This document shows, one piece after another, positions 61,049-64,000 of a stretch of 64,000 nt of DNA (its first letter is position 1; the number at the start of each line of letters is the position of its first letter). The notes beneath the pieces were generated by a model. That model saw only the letters and a list, made by a program, of their open reading frames with translations, was not told the DNA's origin and made no database searches. The position numbers were made by a program, and so were the translations under genes. Origin of the DNA: Tenacibaculum sp. 190524A05c (GTDB lineage: Bacteria; Bacteroidota; Bacteroidia; Flavobacteriales; Flavobacteriaceae); contig NZ_OZ038523.1 in the NCBI RefSeq assembly GCF_964036595.1, forward strand, positions 1,640,501 to 1,704,500. Direction: 5' to 3'.

Positions 61049-62083
61049 ATGATGAACACAAAATTACTAGTTTACTTTTTAGCTTTAATTTCTTTGATTT
61101 CATGTAGCAAAGATGATGCGACAACAATCCCAACTGATTCCCCAGATCCGTTAGTAGAATTAGAATTTACAAATTCACCTATTAGTCTTCAAGGAGCAAA
61201 TGCTTCCTTTTCTTCCGATATTGCTTATGACATCTACGATAATACTAAGTTTGATATTTTTTTACCAAATAGTGACACCTCAACAGGATTAGTCATATTT
61301 ATTCATGGTGGTGGTTTTACAGGAAGTGATAAAACTTTTATTTACAACGAAACTTATGAAAATGAAATCGTTCGATTATTAAATAACAATATTGCCGTTG
61401 CTACTATTAACTATAGACTTATTGTAAACGGAGATACCGAAGGTGTCATTAAAAGTTTAAACGATTCGAAAAGAGCATTACAATACATTCGATACATTCA
61501 TAAAGAATTAAATATTGATAAAGATAAAATCGTACTTTTTGGTTCATCCGCTGGAGCTTCAACAGCATTCTGGTTAGCTGCAAATGATGATTTCGCTGAA
61601 CCTAATAATCCGGACGAAGTTCTGCAAGAAAGTACACGAGTTAAAGGTATTGCATTAAATGCAACTCAATCAAGTTTAGATATAGAGAAAAGGTGGTTAG
61701 GAGACGTATTTGTGGAATTCGGTTCTTCTTTAGATGATATCGTGAATACGTTCGGAGAATCAACAATCTTAAATTTTTACGGAATCAGTTCTATGGAAGA
61801 ATATGATACTCCGGAAATTGAATTATATCGACAAAAAGTAGATATGTTATCCTTATTATCTTCTGATGATCCAGAAATTTGGGTGACAAATACTGGCGGA
61901 CATAATGAAGAACCTACAACTACAAGTAGCTTTAACCATCATCCTTTTCATGCAAGAGAAATAAAAAAGTTTGCAGATGCAGTAGGAGTAGCAAATGTAA
62001 CTACCTATGGTAATCCGATTTTATTTAGTAATGCTAACGATGAAGATTTTGTAGACTTTTTAATTCGAAAAATTAACGAGTAA
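61049..62083 (+). CDS. Lipoprotein alpha/beta-hydrolase (carboxylesterase-like)
   Basis: 344 residues. Signal segment with lipobox ISCSKDD. The oxyanion loop is FIHGGGFTGSDK near residue 88, the nucleophile Ser is in VLFGSSAGASTAF near residue 166 (G-x-S-x-G), and a His for the triad is likely in FNHHPFHAREI near 295. Resembles the hormone-sensitive-lipase/carboxylesterase group. It should act at the outer membrane on an ester substrate of unknown kind. Confidence 0.85.
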   Translation: MMNTKLLVYFLALISLISCSKDDATTIPTDSPDPLVELEFTNSPISLQGANASFSSDIAYDIYDNTKFDIFLPNSDTSTGLVIFIHGGGFTGSDKTFIYNETYENEIVRLLNNNIAVATINYRLIVNGDTEGVIKSLNDSKRALQYIRYIHKELNIDKDKIVLFGSSAGASTAFWLAANDDFAEPNNPDEVLQESTRVKGIALNATQSSLDIEKRWLGDVFVEFGSSLDDIVNTFGESTILNFYGISSMEEYDTPEIELYRQKVDMLSLLSSDDPEIWVTNTGGHNEEPTTTSSFNHHPFHAREIKKFADAVGVANVTTYGNPILFSNANDEDFVDFLIRKINE

Positions 62084-62178
62084 TTGCATTTGTATAATGG
62101 TTCCTTCGTGTTCTTAGTGGAAAGAATTATTAATGATAAATACAAAGTTTATTTATCTTTAAAATTCAACATGAGAAA

Positions 62179-62754
62179 ATGAAGGAACTTTTTACTTACA
62201 TAAATAACATCTCTCCGATTTCAGAAAATACTTTTCAAGAACTCGCACAACTTTTCAAACCCATTCAATTGAAAAAAAATGAGTTTTTTGTTAGAGATGG
62301 TGAATACGCCCAACATATAGGATTTTTAAAAAAAGGAATTGTGAGAGCTTTTTTCTTGAATCAAGAAGGAAAAGAATATACCAAACAATTCTTCATGGAT
62401 TCTTCAATCATTGGAGCCTACACTTCTTTACTCACTAAAAAACCAAATAAAATTGCGCAACAAGCTTTAACAGACTGTGAAATTCTTATTGCTAATTTCA
62501 ATGAAATAGAAGAACGCTACAGTAAGTTTCATGATTTAGAACGCTTAGGCAGAAAAATTGCCGAATATTATTTTTTAGAAAAAGAACAAAAAGAACTTGA
62601 AATGGCATTGTTAGATGCTGATAAAAGATATTTAATCTTAAGAGAGAAATTCCCAACTATAGAAACTATTATTCCTCAATATCATATTGCTTCATATTTA
62701 GGTATATCTCCTACACAATTAAGCAGAATTAGAAGAAAATTAAGTTCTTCATAA
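62179..62754 (+). CDS. Crp/Fnr-family transcription regulator
   Basis: 191 residues, same layout as the protein at 50390-50956: cNMP-type barrel (VRDGEYAQHIGFLKKGIVRAF) and C-terminal helix-turn-helix (YHIASYLGISPTQLSRIRRKL). No Cys for Fe-S binding. Likely controls the DUF1772-like gene 71 bases downstream. Moderate identity to its counterpart by eye. Confidence 0.88.
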   Translation: MKELFTYINNISPISENTFQELAQLFKPIQLKKNEFFVRDGEYAQHIGFLKKGIVRAFFLNQEGKEYTKQFFMDSSIIGAYTSLLTKKPNKIAQQALTDCEILIANFNEIEERYSKFHDLERLGRKIAEYYFLEKEQKELEMALLDADKRYLILREKFPTIETIIPQYHIASYLGISPTQLSRIRRKLSSS

Positions 62755-62825
62755 TTTTATTTACAAATGTAAATGCAAGGATTTAAGAATGTGTGAAAAT
62801 TTGTAAAAAACAAAATTCACACATA

Positions 62826-63299
62826 ATGAATCGTATTTTACACTTTATTTCAATTGCTATTTTTTCCATTTTTCTTGGAAGTCAAATCACGGAAGGAATA
62901 CTTTTAGTTCCCTATTGGAAATCTTTAACTACCTCCGCATTTTACCAATACTATTCTGACTTCGGACCAGGTATAGGTAGGTTCTATACTATACTCACAA
63001 TTATTTCTGTACTTATAACCCTAAGTGTTTGTTGCTTTTGTGCAATTAAAAAATCTTCAGCTTTAAAATATGCTATACTCTCTACATTCTTTTCATTATT
63101 AGTCATCCTTCTTTTTTATGTGTATTTCAAAGAAATAAATCAACAGTTTTATCAAAGCGCATTTAATGAAAAACAATTACAGGTAGAACTAAACAATTGG
63201 TCGAACTGGCATTGGCTACGTGTATTTTTTGAAATTCTTTCTTTAGTATTCTTAATACTCACGTTCAAAACTCTAAATCACAAAACTGAAATAAATTAA
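62826..63299 (+). CDS. DUF1772-like membrane protein
   Basis: 157 residues from ATG at 62826 (MNRILHFISIAIFSIFLGS). A GTG 33 bases upstream is less likely because it adds a charged head. Four membrane segments; LVPYWKSLTTSAFYQYYSDFG and LNNWSNWHWLRVFFEI are typical of DUF1772/anthrone-oxygenase-like proteins. Function is unknown; follows a Crp/Fnr gene as DoxX does at 51020. Confidence 0.75.
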   Translation: MNRILHFISIAIFSIFLGSQITEGILLVPYWKSLTTSAFYQYYSDFGPGIGRFYTILTIISVLITLSVCCFCAIKKSSALKYAILSTFFSLLVILLFYVYFKEINQQFYQSAFNEKQLQVELNNWSNWHWLRVFFEILSLVFLILTFKTLNHKTEIN

Positions 63300-63310
63300 T
63301 CTTAAATCCT

Positions 63311-63736
63311 ATGAAAATTATATTCACTTCATTCTTTCTATTGCTATCACTATATGTAAACGGACAATCCATTATTGGACAATGGGAAACCTATGATGAT
63401 AAAACAAAAGAGAAAAAAGCAACGATTGAAATTTATGAAAGTAACAATCAGTACTTCGCTAAAATAATTGAGAGTTATGTTAGTGATAAAGACGCCATAT
63501 GTTTCACTTGTAAAGGAAAACAGAAGAACAAACCTATTATTGGATTGGTAATTATTGAAAACTTAATACAAGATAAAAATGAATTTAAAGGTGGAACTAT
63601 ATTAGATCCAGAAAATGGAAAAACCTACAAATGTTATCTTAAATTAATGAGCATAAATAAGCTCAAAGTACGAGGATATTTAGGTGTATCTATTTTTGGA
63701 AGAACACAATATTGGACTAGGAAGAAATCAAAGTAA
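63311..63736 (+). CDS. DUF2147 secreted protein
   Basis: 141 residues. Signal peptide MKIIFTSFFLLLSLYVNGQS with cleavage after GQ. The domain motifs IIGQWETYDDKTKEKKATIEIY (part), CFTCKGKQKNKP, GGTILDPENGKTYKCYLKL and LKVRGYLGVSIFGRTQYWTR are typical of DUF2147. Function unknown, periplasmic. Two Cys of CFTC and one in KCYL may pair. Confidence 0.87.
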   Translation: MKIIFTSFFLLLSLYVNGQSIIGQWETYDDKTKEKKATIEIYESNNQYFAKIIESYVSDKDAICFTCKGKQKNKPIIGLVIIENLIQDKNEFKGGTILDPENGKTYKCYLKLMSINKLKVRGYLGVSIFGRTQYWTRKKSK

Positions 63737-63795
63737 CTGGATAATAATAAAATCCAAAGTTTAAGTATCTTTATAGTCTAACATCAACCAAACTA

Positions 63796-64000
63796 ATGAT
63801 CAGCTTCTTATTCTCTCAACGCAAGGTAAGCCAACAAAATTCTTATCTAAAAACACTAAAAATAGTTGTAATCTGTATCTTTTTATTTCCTGTAACTCAT
63901 CAGGCTCAAAAAAGAAAAAAGAAAAACAACAAACCTGAAATTCAACTTACCGATTCTTTATTCCACGGATTAAAATGGAGAAATATTGGTCCTTTTAGAG
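63796..64000 (+). CDS. Secreted Asp-box propeller protein, partial, 3' end off the right edge
   Basis: ATG at 63796 and 68 codons to the window end with no stop. Signal peptide VVICIFLFPVTHQAQ with cleavage after AQ, a Lys-rich stretch (KRKKKNNK), and LTDSLFHGLKWRNIGPF, which aligns with IYNGLKFRSIGPALMSG of the propeller protein at 51681. It is the start of a second protein of the same family. Function as for the first copy. Confidence 0.82.
   Translation, partial: MISFLFSQRKVSQQNSYLKTLKIVVICIFLFPVTHQAQKRKKKNNKPEIQLTDSLFHGLKWRNIGPFR

Noticed and set aside
39000..64000. CRISPR array or insertion sequence in the accessory region
   Set aside because: No regularly spaced direct repeats with unique spacers, no transposase motifs and no terminal inverted repeats were seen.

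Overview
The window is AT-rich DNA from a member of the Bacteroidota, most likely a marine Flavobacteriaceae (genus not determinable from sequence alone). The evidence is the TTG-N19-20-TAnnTTTG promoters seen upstream of a tRNA pair and of an acyl-CoA dehydrogenase gene, the many lipobox lipoproteins with Ser or Asn after short signal peptides, and the family content (Asp-box propeller proteins, DUF2147, DUF4304-like, ExbD-like proteins).

Region 1 (1-29.9 kb, all minus strand) is a surface polysaccharide (O-antigen or capsule) locus of at least 27 genes, mostly overlapping or a few bases apart, read right to left and continuing off the left edge. At the promoter-proximal (right) end are nucleotide-sugar genes: a WlbA/WbpB-like 3-dehydrogenase, two non-hydrolysing 2-epimerases (WbpI-like and WecB-like), three UDP-sugar 6-dehydrogenases, a C4 epimerase and a FnlA/CapE-like dehydratase. 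Next come two DegT aminotransferase homologues (one without the catalytic Lys), two formyltransferase homologues (one with a changed active site), a Wzx flippase, glycosyltransferases, an asparagine-synthase-like amidase, an EpsG/Wzy-like polymerase and an O-acetyltransferase. The locus then has a PseA/HisH/HisF acetamidino module, a fused oxidoreductase, a heparinase II/III-type protein, another glycosyltransferase and a partial epimerase. Together they predict a repeat unit rich in amino-uronic acids carrying acetamidino, formamido and carboxamide groups.

Region 2 (30.0-38.98 kb) is housekeeping: two tandem identical tRNA-Val(UAC) genes with a very good promoter and a terminator, folC, a tonB-exbD-exbB set, nhaB, a glutamate-type dehydrogenase, anmK, and on the plus strand an acyl-CoA dehydrogenase.

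Region 3 (39-50.3 kb, plus strand) is an accessory island of short, separately spaced genes: small lipoproteins, secreted proteins, a Tdi1-type immunity protein (DUF1851), DUF4304-like proteins and small membrane proteins. Five genes or ORFs have a homologous leader of about 65-100 bases, two share a 3' hairpin repeat, and three small membrane-protein genes are each broken by a single missing base in an A-run. It looks like a cassette-type island of orphan immunity and envelope genes, and is the most unusual part of the window.

Region 4 (50.4-64 kb, plus strand) contains two Crp/Fnr regulators, each followed by a small multi-pass membrane protein and then a large Asp-box propeller protein (the second one cut by the right edge). 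Between them lie more small lipoproteins (one an ExbD-like periplasmic domain on a lipoprotein anchor), an SDR/AraC pair, a CPBP intramembrane protease behind an ECF-type promoter, and a lipoprotein esterase.
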